The notes: generated by a model from the letters alone, not told the origin. 64,000 bases of DNA from Parvibaculum sp041688015 (GCA_041688015.1 JBDNIY010000002.1:62001-126000); one strand, 5' to 3'. Positions 8,434 to 17,153 are shown, numbered from the stretch's first letter. A program made the numbers and translations.

Positions 8434-10224
8434 TCATGAACTGGAAAGTTCTTCCTTTTTCATTTCCAGTCCCAACCAAGTTTCTTCTGCCTCGGCGAGT
8501 TCGACGCAGAGCGCGTCGTGGCGTGCGGTGATACGGGCAAAGCCGTCCGGGTCACGCACATATAAATCGGGATCGGCGAGTTGCGTTTCGAGTTCGGAAA
8601 TATCGACGGTGAGCTTTGGCATACGCGTCGCCAATTGATCGAGAAGACGAGATTCTTTGTAAGAAAGTTTGGTCACCGACTTGATGGCGCGTTTAACTTT
8701 TGCCGACGGCCTTGTCGCGCCTTCGCTTGTCGCGGGGGCCGCGCGATGGCGCATGAACCGCTGCCAATCGGAATAGCCGCCGGGATATTCCTCTGCGCCG
8801 CCCAGCCCGTCGAGCGCCACGACGGAGCTGACGACGCGGTCGAGGAAGTCACGATCATGGCTGACGAGCAGCACGGTACCCTCGTAATCGGTGAGCATTT
8901 CCTGCAAGAGATCGAGCGTTTCCATGTCGAGGTCGTTCGTGGGTTCGTCGAGCACCAGCAGATTGGACGGTTTGGCTAATGCCCGGGCGAGGATAAGGCG
9001 GCCCTGTTCGCCGCCGGAGAGTGATTTCACCGGTTGGCGGGCTTGAGCTTCGCGAAATAAGAAATCCCGCAAATAGGAAACGACGTGGCGCGGTTGTCCC
9101 CGCACCATCACCTGATCGCCACCGCCTTCGCAAAGCGTCTCCCAAAGTGTCGCTTCGGGATCGAGCGAGGCGCGCGCCTGATCGAGAATGACCGGCGTGA
9201 TATTGGTGCCCAAACGCAAAGATCCGCTGTCGGGTGGTAAAAGACCCATCAGCATTTTGAGCAAGGTCGATTTGCCCGCGCCATTAGGACCGATGAGACC
9301 GACCTTGTCGCCGCGCATGATGCGGGTCGAAAAATCCGTAATGATGACGCGCTCGCCAAAACTCTTGGTGAGGTTCTTGGCTTCGATCACGAGTGTGCCC
9401 GAGGCTACGCCGGTATCGGCGGCAAGCGCCGCGCGTCCCGTTTGCGCAATTTGCTGCGCGCGGTCGGATCGCATGGCATGGAGACGGCGCAAGCGGCCTT
9501 GATTACGTTTACGCCGCGCACTGATGCCTTCGCGTGACCATTGCGTTTCGGCGATGATTAGACGGTCGAGTTTGTGTTGGACGACTTCTTCTTCAGCCAA
9601 TATTTGCTCAGTCCATTCCTCAAATTGCCCAAAGCCCTTGTCGAGGCGGCGCACCGTGCCGCGATCCACCCAGAGGCAACCGGCGGTGAGGCGGCGCAGA
9701 AAAGCGCGGTCATGGGAGATCAGAACGAAAGCGCCGCGAAACTGCGTCAGGCGTTCTTCCAGCCATTCGATGGAAGGAAGGTCGAGATGGTTGGTTGGTT
9801 CGTCGAGCAAAAGAATATCGGGATCATCGGCTAGCACCCGCGCGATGGCCGCCTTGCGCGCTTCGCCGCCCGACAGATTGGCGGTCGCCATCGTCGGGTC
9901 GAGGCCCAACTCGTCGAGCACCGCTTCGGCCTGATGCGGTTCGGCCCCTGCGGCGGTGACATAATCGAGAATGCTGGCAGCGCCACCAAAATCAGGGGCC
10001 TGCGCCAAATAAGAGACGCGCGTGCCGGGCTGGAGAAAAACGTCACCACCATCAGGCTCGGCCAAGCCGCCTGCGATTTTCAGCAAGGTCGATTTGCCCG
10101 CACCATTGCGCCCGACGAGACACAGCCGGTCGCCCGGTGCGAGCGCAAAGCTCGCCCCGTCGATCAGAACCTGATCGGCAAAAGCAACGCGAATGTCGCG
10201 CAAAGCAAGCAGCGGAGGGGCCAC
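8434..10224 (-). CDS. uup: ABC-F ATPase, Uup type
   Basis: A 596-residue soluble protein with two ABC domains and no membrane segments. Domain 1 has VGRNGAGKSTLLK and LSGGEARKAAIARVL. Domain 2 has IGPNGAGKSTLLK and LSGGEQGRLILARAL. The linker between them is of the ABC-F type, and the C-terminal 80 residues are a predicted coiled coil (LSYKESRLLDQL, ISELETQLAD), which is the Uup hallmark. Uup proteins act on ribosomes or branched DNA and affect precise transposon excision. The gene stands alone on the minus strand between the small membrane genes and PBP1A. Confidence 0.92.
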   Translation of the reverse strand: MAPPLLALRDIRVAFADQVLIDGASFALAPGDRLCLVGRNGAGKSTLLKIAGGLAEPDGGDVFLQPGTRVSYLAQAPDFGGAASILDYVTAAGAEPHQAEAVLDELGLDPTMATANLSGGEARKAAIARVLADDPDILLLDEPTNHLDLPSIEWLEERLTQFRGAFVLISHDRAFLRRLTAGCLWVDRGTVRRLDKGFGQFEEWTEQILAEEEVVQHKLDRLIIAETQWSREGISARRKRNQGRLRRLHAMRSDRAQQIAQTGRAALAADTGVASGTLVIEAKNLTKSFGERVIITDFSTRIMRGDKVGLIGPNGAGKSTLLKMLMGLLPPDSGSLRLGTNITPVILDQARASLDPEATLWETLCEGGGDQVMVRGQPRHVVSYLRDFLFREAQARQPVKSLSGGEQGRLILARALAKPSNLLVLDEPTNDLDMETLDLLQEMLTDYEGTVLLVSHDRDFLDRVVSSVVALDGLGGAEEYPGGYSDWQRFMRHRAAPATSEGATRPSAKVKRAIKSVTKLSYKESRLLDQLATRMPKLTVDISELETQLADPDLYVRDPDGFARITARHDALCVELAEAEETWLGLEMKKEELSSS

Positions 10225-10315
10225 GAGAAATCCTGATGAGGTTGAAACCGCCGCCTGTATGGCCTATCGGCCCCACAAGGGCAATGGCGCGAAAGGCCTC
10301 ACATGGGCAAGGGGC

Positions 10316-12373
10316 TTACCTTGGGCGTCCGCCGCCCAATTGCAGCCCCTTTGAGGGAGCCTGATGCCCGGAACTGAAGTTATTGTCCTGTGGCGCGTCA
10401 AGACGCGGTGCGACATCGAACAGGCCGGCCAATTGCGAGAGGAAATTCACAATCGCGCCACTATGGGCTGTGCTGGGGGGCGAAGGGGTGAAACGAGTGG
10501 CACCGGCAAGAGCCACCGGGGGCACATTTTTTTGCAAAGCCGTCATATAGTTGTGCCAGGCGACGCCCGCAAAACTGCCGCCAGACGCGCGCTTGGTCGG
10601 GCTGTTGTCGTCATTGCCAAACCAGACGCCTGCGATTTCGCTGCCCGTGTAGCCGACAAACCAAGCATCGCGATAATCCTGACTGGTGCCGGTCTTGCCC
10701 GCAGACAGGCGATCACTCAGCGCGGCGCGCCTACCCGTGCCATGCGTCATCACCTGATGCAGCATGTAGGTCATGGCATGGGCGTATTTGGGATCAGTGA
10801 CGCGGAAGGAGGCGGGCGTGTTTTTGTAAAGCGTCTCGCCATCCATATCGGTAATTTCGGTAACACCAAAGGGAACAGAGCGCCGTCCATCAGTGGCGAA
10901 GGTCGAATAGGCCGACGTCAATTCGAGCAACGTGACTTCCGAACTGCCGAGCGCCACGGTGAGGTTCGATTGGATGGGTGACAATATGCCAAGGCGTGCG
11001 GCGGTATCGGCAATCGCACTGACGCCAACCTTTTCGGCAAGCTTGACGGCAATCGTATTTATCGAGCGCGCCAGCGCCTCGGTGAGCGTGACTGACCCCA
11101 CATATTGAGCATTGGAATTTTGCGGTGCCCATTCGCCGATCATGACGGGCGAATCTGTGACTTCAGTGTTGGGCGTATAGCCTTTTTCTAGCGCGGTGAG
11201 ATAGACGACGGGCTTGAAAGCCGACCCCGGTTGACGCTCGGCCTGCGTCGCGCGGTTGAACTGGCTTTCCAGATAGGACTTGCCGCCGACCATGGCGAGG
11301 ATTGCGCCATTGGGGCTGAGCGCGATGGCCGCCCCTTGGGTGACATCATGACCCGCGCCATTGTTTTTCAGCGCGCGCGCGATGGCCGCCTCGGCCGCGC
11401 GCTGGCGGGCGGGATCGAGCGTTGTCTTGACGATCAGGCGTCCACTGGCATCGGGCAGCAATGTACGAAGCTCATGGGCCACCCAATCAACAAAATATTG
11501 TGGCCCGTCGCGGCGTTCGCGCGTGGCGACAACGGCAGGATGGGCGCGCGCATCATTGGCTTGCGGCACGGTCAGATCGCCATTGGACACCATGCGATCA
11601 AGAACAACATTGGCGCGCGCTAGCGCCAGCGCCAGATCATTGGTCGGCGCAAAACGCGAAGGCGCCTTGGGCAGACCGGCCAGCATCGCCGCTTCAGGCA
11701 GCGAGACATCGCGCGCACTCTTGCCAAAATAATAATGCGCGGCGGCATCAATGCCATAGTTGCCCGCGCCCATATAAACGCGGTTCAAATAGGCGGTCAG
11801 GATTTCGTCTTTGGTGTAATTGGCCTCAAGCCAGAAGGCGATCAACGCCTCCTGTGCTTTGCGCCACAAGGTGCGGTCGCTATCGAGATAGAGGTTTTTG
11901 GCCAATTGCTGAGTGATGGTCGAGCCACCTTCGACAAAGCCGCCCGCGCGGACATTGGCCACGACGGCGCGCGCAATGCCGCGTGGGTCGATGCCGTGAT
12001 GGGAATAAAAACGCTGGTCCTCGGTGTCCACAAAAGCCTTGATGAGATAGGGCGGCAATTCGCCGATAGGCACGACGGGCGCCATGGTGCCACCGCGACT
12101 ACCGATCTCGTTGCCTTCAGCGTCAAGCACCGTAAGGGCGAGCGTCTGGGCGGGGCCTGCCTCCATCGCGTGATTGAGCTTGGGCAGCGTGATGAGCACC
12201 AGCAGCGCGGCGGCAATGATGGTGGCAGTGAGGCCGAAGGAGACAACGCGCAACCAGAACGGGCGACGGCGGCGCGCGCGCCGCCGCGCACCCGCAGGTG
12301 TCGGCTCTGCGGCGGCGTCGGTCTCATTGTCGGACATGCCGTCTTGCGGCTCGCTATCGTCGTGATCTGACAA
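10316..12373 (-). CDS. mrcA: Penicillin-binding protein 1A (bifunctional peptidoglycan synthase)
   Basis: A 685-residue class A PBP. An acidic N-terminus and an Arg-rich stretch (AGARRRARRRRP) precede a single transmembrane anchor at about residues 44-65. The GT51 glycosyltransferase domain has EDQRFYSHHGIDPRG and EGGSTITQQLAKNLYL. The transpeptidase domain has SAFK as the nucleophile motif, an ARSINTIA segment and SAGKTGTSQDYRD as the KTG motif. It polymerises and crosslinks peptidoglycan in the periplasm. The C-terminal tail is short and low complexity. It is divergent from the YcgN-like gene. Confidence 0.93.
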   Translation of the reverse strand: MSDHDDSEPQDGMSDNETDAAAEPTPAGARRRARRRRPFWLRVVSFGLTATIIAAALLVLITLPKLNHAMEAGPAQTLALTVLDAEGNEIGSRGGTMAPVVPIGELPPYLIKAFVDTEDQRFYSHHGIDPRGIARAVVANVRAGGFVEGGSTITQQLAKNLYLDSDRTLWRKAQEALIAFWLEANYTKDEILTAYLNRVYMGAGNYGIDAAAHYYFGKSARDVSLPEAAMLAGLPKAPSRFAPTNDLALALARANVVLDRMVSNGDLTVPQANDARAHPAVVATRERRDGPQYFVDWVAHELRTLLPDASGRLIVKTTLDPARQRAAEAAIARALKNNGAGHDVTQGAAIALSPNGAILAMVGGKSYLESQFNRATQAERQPGSAFKPVVYLTALEKGYTPNTEVTDSPVMIGEWAPQNSNAQYVGSVTLTEALARSINTIAVKLAEKVGVSAIADTAARLGILSPIQSNLTVALGSSEVTLLELTSAYSTFATDGRRSVPFGVTEITDMDGETLYKNTPASFRVTDPKYAHAMTYMLHQVMTHGTGRRAALSDRLSAGKTGTSQDYRDAWFVGYTGSEIAGVWFGNDDNSPTKRASGGSFAGVAWHNYMTALQKNVPPVALAGATRFTPSPPSTAHSGAIVNFLSQLAGLFDVAPRLDAPQDNNFSSGHQAPSKGLQLGGGRPR

Positions 12374-12579
12374 AGTTAATCGGTCTCCGCTGGCTTTCGC
12401 TGTCCCCGATGACAGGCAAGCCTCATGCCGCGATGCAGGCTTACATTGGCCACTGTCTCAGCGTTTTGCGCCCTCAATAGGGCAGGAATTGGGACAAGGC
12501 GCAGCATATTTGTGTCAATGAGGCACAGAACGCGATGGCGGGCTTGACCAACGCGAGCGTTAGCGCTCATGTCTGGCGC

Positions 12580-13035
12580 ATGACCAAGGTGCCCTTCTGG
12601 AAGCGTAAGACGCTCGCCGAAATGACCCGCCCAGAGTGGGAATCGCTCTGCGACGGCTGCGCCAAGTGCTGCCTCGTCAAACTGGAAGACGAAGACACGC
12701 TGGAAATTTCTTATACCGAGGTCGCCTGCAAATTGCTCGACTGCACGTCTGGCCAATGCACCAACTACAAGAACCGGCAAAAGCATGTGCCCGATTGCAT
12801 CAAGCTGACGCCTGACGTCATTGACGAACTGCACTGGATGCCGCCGTCATGTGCCTATCGACTGCTGTCGGAAGGCAAGGATTTACCCAGCTGGCATCCG
12901 CTGGTGTCGGGCGAAACCGAGAGTGTGGTGCGCGCGGGCATGTCGGCGCGTGGCCGCGCGGTGTCAGAGCTTGCGATCGACATGGATGACATTTGTGATT
13001 TCATTGTTGAGTGGCCAAAGCTGGTGGCTGACTGA
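12580..13035 (+). CDS. YcgN-type cysteine cluster protein (UPF0260)
   Basis: A 151-residue soluble protein starting MTKVPFWKRKTLAEM. This start, 15 codons inside the longest frame, matches the family. Cysteines are arranged as CDGCAKCC near residue 27, then CKLLDC, GQC and PDC, the pattern of the CxxCxxCC (YkgJ/YcgN) zinc- or iron-cluster family. Biochemical function is not known for the family. A palindromic intergenic repeat follows immediately. Confidence 0.9.
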   Translation: MTKVPFWKRKTLAEMTRPEWESLCDGCAKCCLVKLEDEDTLEISYTEVACKLLDCTSGQCTNYKNRQKHVPDCIKLTPDVIDELHWMPPSCAYRLLSEGKDLPSWHPLVSGETESVVRAGMSARGRAVSELAIDMDDICDFIVEWPKLVAD

Positions 13036-13044
13036 AGGTTGGGG

Positions 13045-13143
13045 CCTCGCCCTTCGAGACGCGGACTTTGCCCGCTCCTCAGGGTGAGGGTCAATTTTTG
13101 CTGCCTCATCCTGAGGAGCCGCGAAGCGGCGTTTCGAAGGATG
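13045..13143. repeat. Palindromic intergenic repeat, family A, copy 1
   Basis: The left arm (about 13049-13090) carries CCTTCGAGACGC and CTCCTCAGGGTGAGG. The right arm (13104-13143) carries their complements, CCTCATCCTGAGGAGC and TTTCGAAGG. Together they can fold into one long hairpin. The same arms recur at about 17470, 21905, 24045 and 38146. It occupies the gap between the YcgN gene and the GTA-like cluster. Confidence 0.85.
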
Positions 13144-13220
13144 GCTGCATCCCCCAAGATATCCCCAGTTGGCAGCGTGACGCTTCGTCCCTATCTTCAA
13201 TCCATCTGCAGAATTGCGGG

Positions 13221-13250
13221 TTGAAAAAATCATCCGTTGCCTGATATATC
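13221..13250 (+). promoter_or_regulatory. Candidate promoter of the GTA-like cluster
   Basis: TTGAAA at 13221-13226 and TATATC at 13245-13250 are 18 bp apart (ATATAT, one base earlier, gives 17). It is 44 bp upstream of the small terminase start and downstream of the repeat. No TTAA-N7-TTAA site of the CtrA type was noticed here. Confidence 0.45.
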
Positions 13251-13293
13251 CCCACTTCACAAGCGCAACGCTTTACCCCACCTTCAAGTGCAT

Positions 13294-13842
13294 ATGACGA
13301 ACTCCATCACATCGAGCGAAGGCGAGCCGGACTGGCGGGCTATTCGCAAGCGCTATGAAAACCTTGGACTGCCCATGAGCGAGGTGGCGGCGGGCACTGG
13401 CATGGCGTGGCAAAAGATTGCGGGCTATGCCGCGCGCCATGGCTGGGAGATGCGGAAACCCCGTACACCCAAACAAAAAGTCGAGGCAGTGCGCGACGTG
13501 GCGCTGATGCCGACGCGGCTGGCGACACGGCTGAAACGCCTGATCGCCCGCGAGATCGAAGCGCTGGAAAGCGAATGCACCGATGAGCGTCCGGCACTGG
13601 AACGCGAGCGCGACGCGCGGCGGCTGTCCTCGCTGGTGCGCTCGCTCGAAAAACTAAACGACATCAAGGCGGCAAAGACCAAACGCGATGACAAAAAAGA
13701 CGGCGACAGTCTCTATGCTCCCGGCAGCGACGCCGAAATGCGCGCCGAGCTGGAACGTCGCCTGGCTCGCTTCGCTGCCGGAGACACAGAGAGCGGCCTA
13801 TCTGGCGAGCCTGAGCGAGGTGGAGAAAGCCTGGCTGATTGA
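13294..13842 (+). CDS. GTA-like small terminase subunit (RcGTA g1 position)
   Basis: A 182-residue protein starting MTNSITSSEGEP. Residues about 10-50 look like a helix-turn-helix DNA-recognition module (MSEVAAGTGMAWQKIAGYAARHGW). A long charged helical region follows (about 70-140), fitting the oligomerisation domain of small terminases. Identification rests mainly on position directly before the large terminase and on this HTH-plus-helix layout. The last 155 bp overlap the large terminase gene in another frame. It would recognise DNA for packaging; in GTAs sequence specificity is usually lost. Confidence 0.72.
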   Translation: MTNSITSSEGEPDWRAIRKRYENLGLPMSEVAAGTGMAWQKIAGYAARHGWEMRKPRTPKQKVEAVRDVALMPTRLATRLKRLIAREIEALESECTDERPALERERDARRLSSLVRSLEKLNDIKAAKTKRDDKKDGDSLYAPGSDAEMRAELERRLARFAAGDTESGLSGEPERGGESLAD

Positions 13843-15037
13843 TCATTGGCGCTTTTGGGCGCGGCCCGATCAGCTTGCACCCGACGGCGCATGGACGACA
13901 TGGCTGGTGCTGGGCGGGCGCGGCGCGGGCAAGACGCGCGCAGGCGCGGAATGGATACGCGGACTGGTGGAGCAAAACGCGGCGGGGCGCATCGCGCTGG
14001 TCGGCGAGACGCTCGGTGATGTGCGCGAAGTGATGATCGACGGGCCATCGGGCCTGCGCGCGCTGACGCGGGCCGACCGCCCGCGCTATGAGACTTCGCG
14101 CAAACGGCTGCTCTGGCCCAATGGGGCTGTGGCGCAGGCCTTTTCGGCGTCTGAACCTGAGAGCCTGCGCGGCCCGCAGTTTGATGCTGCTTGGGCCGAC
14201 GAGGTGGCCAAGTGGCGCTACGCCGAAGCGGCCTGGGACATGCTGCAATTTGGCTTGCGGCTGGGCGCGCGGCCACGCCAAGTGGTGACGACAACGCCGC
14301 GGCCTGTGCCGATTTTGAAACGATTGCTGGCCGACGAGACAAGCGTGGTGACGCGCGCCAGCACCTATGCCAATCGCGCCAATCTGGCGGATGCTTTTTT
14401 CCGTTCCGTCATCACGCGCTATGAAGGCACGCGGCTGGGGCGCCAAGAACTGGACGCCGAACTGATCGAGGACAACCCCGATGCGCTGTGGTCGCGCGAG
14501 ATGATCGACGCCACACGGGTGCGCGTCGCGCCAGAGCTAGTGCGCATCGTCGTGGCGGTGGACCCGCCCGCGACCAGCGGGCCGAACGCGGATGAATGCG
14601 GCATTGTGGTGGCAGGCGTGGATGCGCAAGGCCGCGCCTTTGTGCTGGATGACCGCTCGATGGGCAGGTTGACGCCGCTGACATGGGCAAGCCGCGCCGC
14701 CAAAGCCTATCGCGATTATGAGGCCGACCGCATCGTCGCGGAAAGCAATCAAGGCGGCGAAATGGTCTCGACAATTATGCGCCAAGTGATGCCGCAAGCA
14801 TCATTGCGGCTGGTGCGGGCAACGCGCGGCAAATGGCTGCGTGCCGAACCGATCGCGGCGCTTTATGAGCGCGGGCAAGTGGCGCATGTCGGTGCCTTTG
14901 CGCGGCTGGAAGACCAGATGTGTGATTTTGTGCCCGGTGCAGCTAAGAGCCCTGATCGGCTTGATGCATTGGTTTGGGCCCTGACGGATTTGATGTTGGG
15001 CAAAGAAGGCGGCGCGCCGAAGGTACGGCGGCTGTGA
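13688..15037 (+). CDS. Large terminase subunit (DNA-packaging ATPase/nuclease, RcGTA g2-like)
   Basis: A 449-residue TerL. The N-terminal ATPase has Walker A GGRGAGKTRAG near residues 76-86, preceded by WARPDQLAPDGAW, a GTA/phage terminase signature. The C-terminal nuclease has VAVDPPATSG with a catalytic aspartate and RIVAESNQGGEM downstream. The N-terminal tryptophan-rich helix (residues about 22-57) is conserved in the family, so the start must lie inside the small terminase gene, giving the long overlap. An alternative ATG is at 13715. The enzyme pumps DNA into preformed heads. Confidence 0.92.
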   Translation: MTKKTATVSMLPAATPKCAPSWNVAWLASLPETQRAAYLASLSEVEKAWLIDHWRFWARPDQLAPDGAWTTWLVLGGRGAGKTRAGAEWIRGLVEQNAAGRIALVGETLGDVREVMIDGPSGLRALTRADRPRYETSRKRLLWPNGAVAQAFSASEPESLRGPQFDAAWADEVAKWRYAEAAWDMLQFGLRLGARPRQVVTTTPRPVPILKRLLADETSVVTRASTYANRANLADAFFRSVITRYEGTRLGRQELDAELIEDNPDALWSREMIDATRVRVAPELVRIVVAVDPPATSGPNADECGIVVAGVDAQGRAFVLDDRSMGRLTPLTWASRAAKAYRDYEADRIVAESNQGGEMVSTIMRQVMPQASLRLVRATRGKWLRAEPIAALYERGQVAHVGAFARLEDQMCDFVPGAAKSPDRLDALVWALTDLMLGKEGGAPKVRRL

Positions 15038-15061
15038 GGAAAGCCAACCCAAATATTCAGG

Positions 15062-15162
15062 TGTCATCCCGGACTTGATCCGGGATCCAGTAGCGGCAGC
15101 CCCAGAGCTTGTAGTTTGGCAGAGCTTGCGGCTCTGGATCCCGGCATGCGCCGGGATGACAG
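15062..15162. repeat. Palindromic intergenic repeat, family B, copy 1
   Basis: GTCATCCCGGACTTGATCCG and GGATCCAG on the left are matched by GGATCCCGGCATGCGCCGGG and ATGAC on the right, around a spacer with its own inverted arms (GAGCTTG and CAGAGCTTGCGGCTCTG). It fills the gap between large terminase and portal. Relatives lie at about 17545 and 23951. Confidence 0.8.
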
Positions 15163-15186
15163 CAGAAATTGAAGAGAGGGAAACGG

Positions 15187-16392
15187 ATGCGTTTGGAGCA
15201 GAGCATGCGACCGCTGAAGAGATTGCTGGGCCTTGAGCGCCCTACGCCTACGCCGCCCACGCAAAAAGCCAGCCGCACCGGGCCGCTCTTTGCGCTTCAC
15301 ATGCAGGGTCGCGCCGTCTGGACGCCGCGCGACTATGGGCAATTGGCGCGCGAAAGTTTTGAGCGCAATGCGGTGGCCTATCGCTGCGTGCGCATGATCG
15401 CTGAAGCCGCCGCCAGCCTGCCGTGGCTGCTCTACGATGGGTCGCGCGAGCTGACCGAACACCCGCTGCTGACGCTGCTGGAGCGGCCCAACCCGCATGA
15501 GAGCGGGGCGGACTTGTTCGAGGCCTGGTATGGCTATCTCGAAGTGGCGGGCAATGCCTATCTGGAACTGGTCGAACTCGACGGCACCCCGCGCGAGCTT
15601 TATGCGCTGCGGCCCGACCGGATGAAGGTTGTGCCGGGACGCTCTGGATGGCCGGAAGCCTATGAATATTCTGTTGACGGACGGACTATCAGCTTTGCTT
15701 ATGATCCGGCGCGCGGCGAACGACCCATCTTGCATATGCGTATGTTTCACCCGACCGACGACCACTATGGCTTGAGCCCGCTGGAAGCGGCGGCCTATGC
15801 TGTAGACATCCATAATGCGGCGGGCCAATGGAACAAATCGCTGCTCGACAACGCCGCAAGGCCGTCGGGCGCGCTGGTCTATAAGGGTGCCGATGGAAAT
15901 GCGAACCTGAGCGAAGATCAATTCGCCCGGCTGAAAGCGGAACTCGCTGACAACTATCAAGGCGCGGCCAATGCCGGTCGGCCATTGTTGCTGGAAGGCG
16001 GGCTCGACTGGACGGCCATGGGGCTGAGCCCCAAGGACATGGATTTCACCGAAGCCAAACGCGCCGCTGCCCGCGACATTGCGCTGGCTTTTGGCGTGCC
16101 GCCCATGCTGCTCGGCATCCCCGGCGACAATACCTATGCGAACTACGCCGAAGCCAACCGCACCTTCTGGCGGCAGACGGTGCTGCCGTTGGCCAACCGG
16201 ACGGCGCGCGGGTTGACGCGATGGCTGGGCGACCGCTACGGCGAGACGCAGTTGCGGCTGGGTTTTGACCTTGATGGCGTGGAGGCGCTGAGCACCGAAC
16301 GCGAGGCGCTGTGGGCACGGGTGGGGAAGGCGGACTTTCTGAGCGATGATGAGAAGCGCACGGCGGTAGGATATGGGGCGGACGGAAAATAA
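15187..16392 (+). CDS. HK97-family portal protein (RcGTA g3-like)
   Basis: A 401-residue portal protein. The ATG at 15187 is chosen because AGAGGG lies 7 bp upstream; a TTG at 15169 in the same frame is less likely. Diagnostic segments are NAVAYRCVRMIAEAAASLPW near the N-terminus, LLTLLERPNP, SPLEAAAYAVDIHNAAGQWN and LGIPGDNTYANYAEANRTFW. These are typical of phage_portal HK97-type proteins, which form the dodecameric DNA entry ring at one capsid vertex. The gene sits between the terminase and the protease/capsid pair, as in GTAs and lambdoid siphophages. Confidence 0.93.
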   Translation: MRLEQSMRPLKRLLGLERPTPTPPTQKASRTGPLFALHMQGRAVWTPRDYGQLARESFERNAVAYRCVRMIAEAAASLPWLLYDGSRELTEHPLLTLLERPNPHESGADLFEAWYGYLEVAGNAYLELVELDGTPRELYALRPDRMKVVPGRSGWPEAYEYSVDGRTISFAYDPARGERPILHMRMFHPTDDHYGLSPLEAAAYAVDIHNAAGQWNKSLLDNAARPSGALVYKGADGNANLSEDQFARLKAELADNYQGAANAGRPLLLEGGLDWTAMGLSPKDMDFTEAKRAAARDIALAFGVPPMLLGIPGDNTYANYAEANRTFWRQTVLPLANRTARGLTRWLGDRYGETQLRLGFDLDGVEALSTEREALWARVGKADFLSDDEKRTAVGYGADGK

Positions 16393-16436
16393 TTTGGGAA
16401 AGAAGTCGCTCAATATCCTTCCTGTTGATAAAGTCT

Positions 16437-16453
16437 CTGTGAATTAATCACAG
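16437..16453. promoter_or_regulatory. Perfect inverted repeat, candidate operator of the inserted cassette
   Basis: CTGTGA and TCACAG flank ATTAA. The right arm abuts the AGGAG ribosome binding site of the 53-residue gene. The arms resemble CRP-type TGTGA half-sites, but the spacer is 5 bp where CRP needs 6. A TTGATA element lies just upstream at about 16425-16430. Confidence 0.5.
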
Positions 16454-16467
16454 GAGATATGATTCCT

Positions 16468-16629
16468 ATGGCTGGAGATAAGAAAGACGGTGGAAAATCT
16501 GGTCGTGAAGCTCCCGCACGCCCCCCCACGAAAACTGGGGACGGTCGCTCTCAGGTGCGCAAGGAAACTGGTGGCGGCGGACGGGTTCCAGATCGACGCC
16601 CAGCGCCGGATACAGGAAAGAAGAAATAG
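16468..16629 (+). CDS. 53-residue highly charged disordered protein in inserted cassette
   Basis: MAGDKKDGGKSGREAPARPP starts a peptide made almost only of Lys, Arg, Gly, Asp, Pro and Thr, ending GKKK. It has no predicted fold or membrane segment. AGGAG at 16452-16456 precedes two possible starts, ATG 16459 (2-bp spacing) and ATG 16468 (11-bp spacing); the second is used here. The stop is 2 bp before the next gene, so the two are probably cotranscribed. No function is recognised. Its position after an operator-like palindrome and before a membrane protein suggests a small partner, leader or antitoxin-like role, which is speculation. Confidence 0.55.
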   Translation: MAGDKKDGGKSGREAPARPPTKTGDGRSQVRKETGGGGRVPDRRPAPDTGKKK

Positions 16630-16631
16630 GT

Positions 16632-17153
16632 ATGGAGCTCTCTGATAGAAAGGAGCGGCTAGACTTTGCGATCGAAAAGTCACTCCGCTATCATCAACGA
16701 CGCAGAGCCCACTACGAACGTCTTCATCGTGCAGTCATGTTTGGAGTGATTATGACTGGTTCTGCGGTATTTGCAGATATCGCGGGCGAACCAAAATACT
16801 TCGCCCTATTCGGAACAATTTTGGCTACTTTGGATTTGGTCTTCGCTTTTTCAATGAAAGCGCGTGATCATGTTATGCTCTACGCTGATTTTACTGCACT
16901 ACTCATTGGAATTCGAACGGCCCTGAAAATTGACGAAAGGCTGGTATGTGAGTGGGAGAGGCGCAGGCTTGAAATTGAAGCGAAAGAACCTCCAATATTT
17001 TGGGCTGTTGAAGCGTCGTGTGATAATGAGGTTACGCTGGCACGGGGTTTGGGTTCTGCTGGGACGGTGAAGCTCAATTTTATACATTCAGTTTTTATGC
17101 ATTGGTGGCGGTTCGAAAGTGAAATACTTCAAAGAGCTAAACCCATTGAGTAG
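16632..17153 (+). CDS. Predicted 2-TM membrane protein (SLATT-like), cargo gene in the GTA cluster
   Basis: A 173-residue protein. Residues 1-30 are a charged helix. Two hydrophobic helices follow at about 33-50 and 56-75, joined by a short loop. The rest is a cytoplasmic helical part rich in Arg and Glu (about 76-140). This layout resembles the SLATT family of 2-TM proteins, predicted pore-forming effectors in nucleotide-dependent conflict systems; the match is by architecture, not by a search. Base composition is visibly more AT-rich than in the flanking packaging genes. That and the unique position after the portal gene mark it as an acquired cargo gene. It could alternatively be an unrelated small membrane protein. 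Confidence 0.6.
   Translation: MELSDRKERLDFAIEKSLRYHQRRRAHYERLHRAVMFGVIMTGSAVFADIAGEPKYFALFGTILATLDLVFAFSMKARDHVMLYADFTALLIGIRTALKIDERLVCEWERRRLEIEAKEPPIFWAVEASCDNEVTLARGLGSAGTVKLNFIHSVFMHWWRFESEILQRAKPIE

Noticed and set aside
15064..16413. 449-residue open frame antisense to the portal gene
   Set aside because: It is the shadow of a GC-rich coding region: low-complexity His/Gln/Arg-rich translation, no recognisable domain, and the portal gene on the other strand is certain.
16437..16453. CRP binding site
   Set aside because: Half-sites TGTGA and TCACA are separated by 5 bp; CRP requires 6 bp, so I call it only an inverted repeat.
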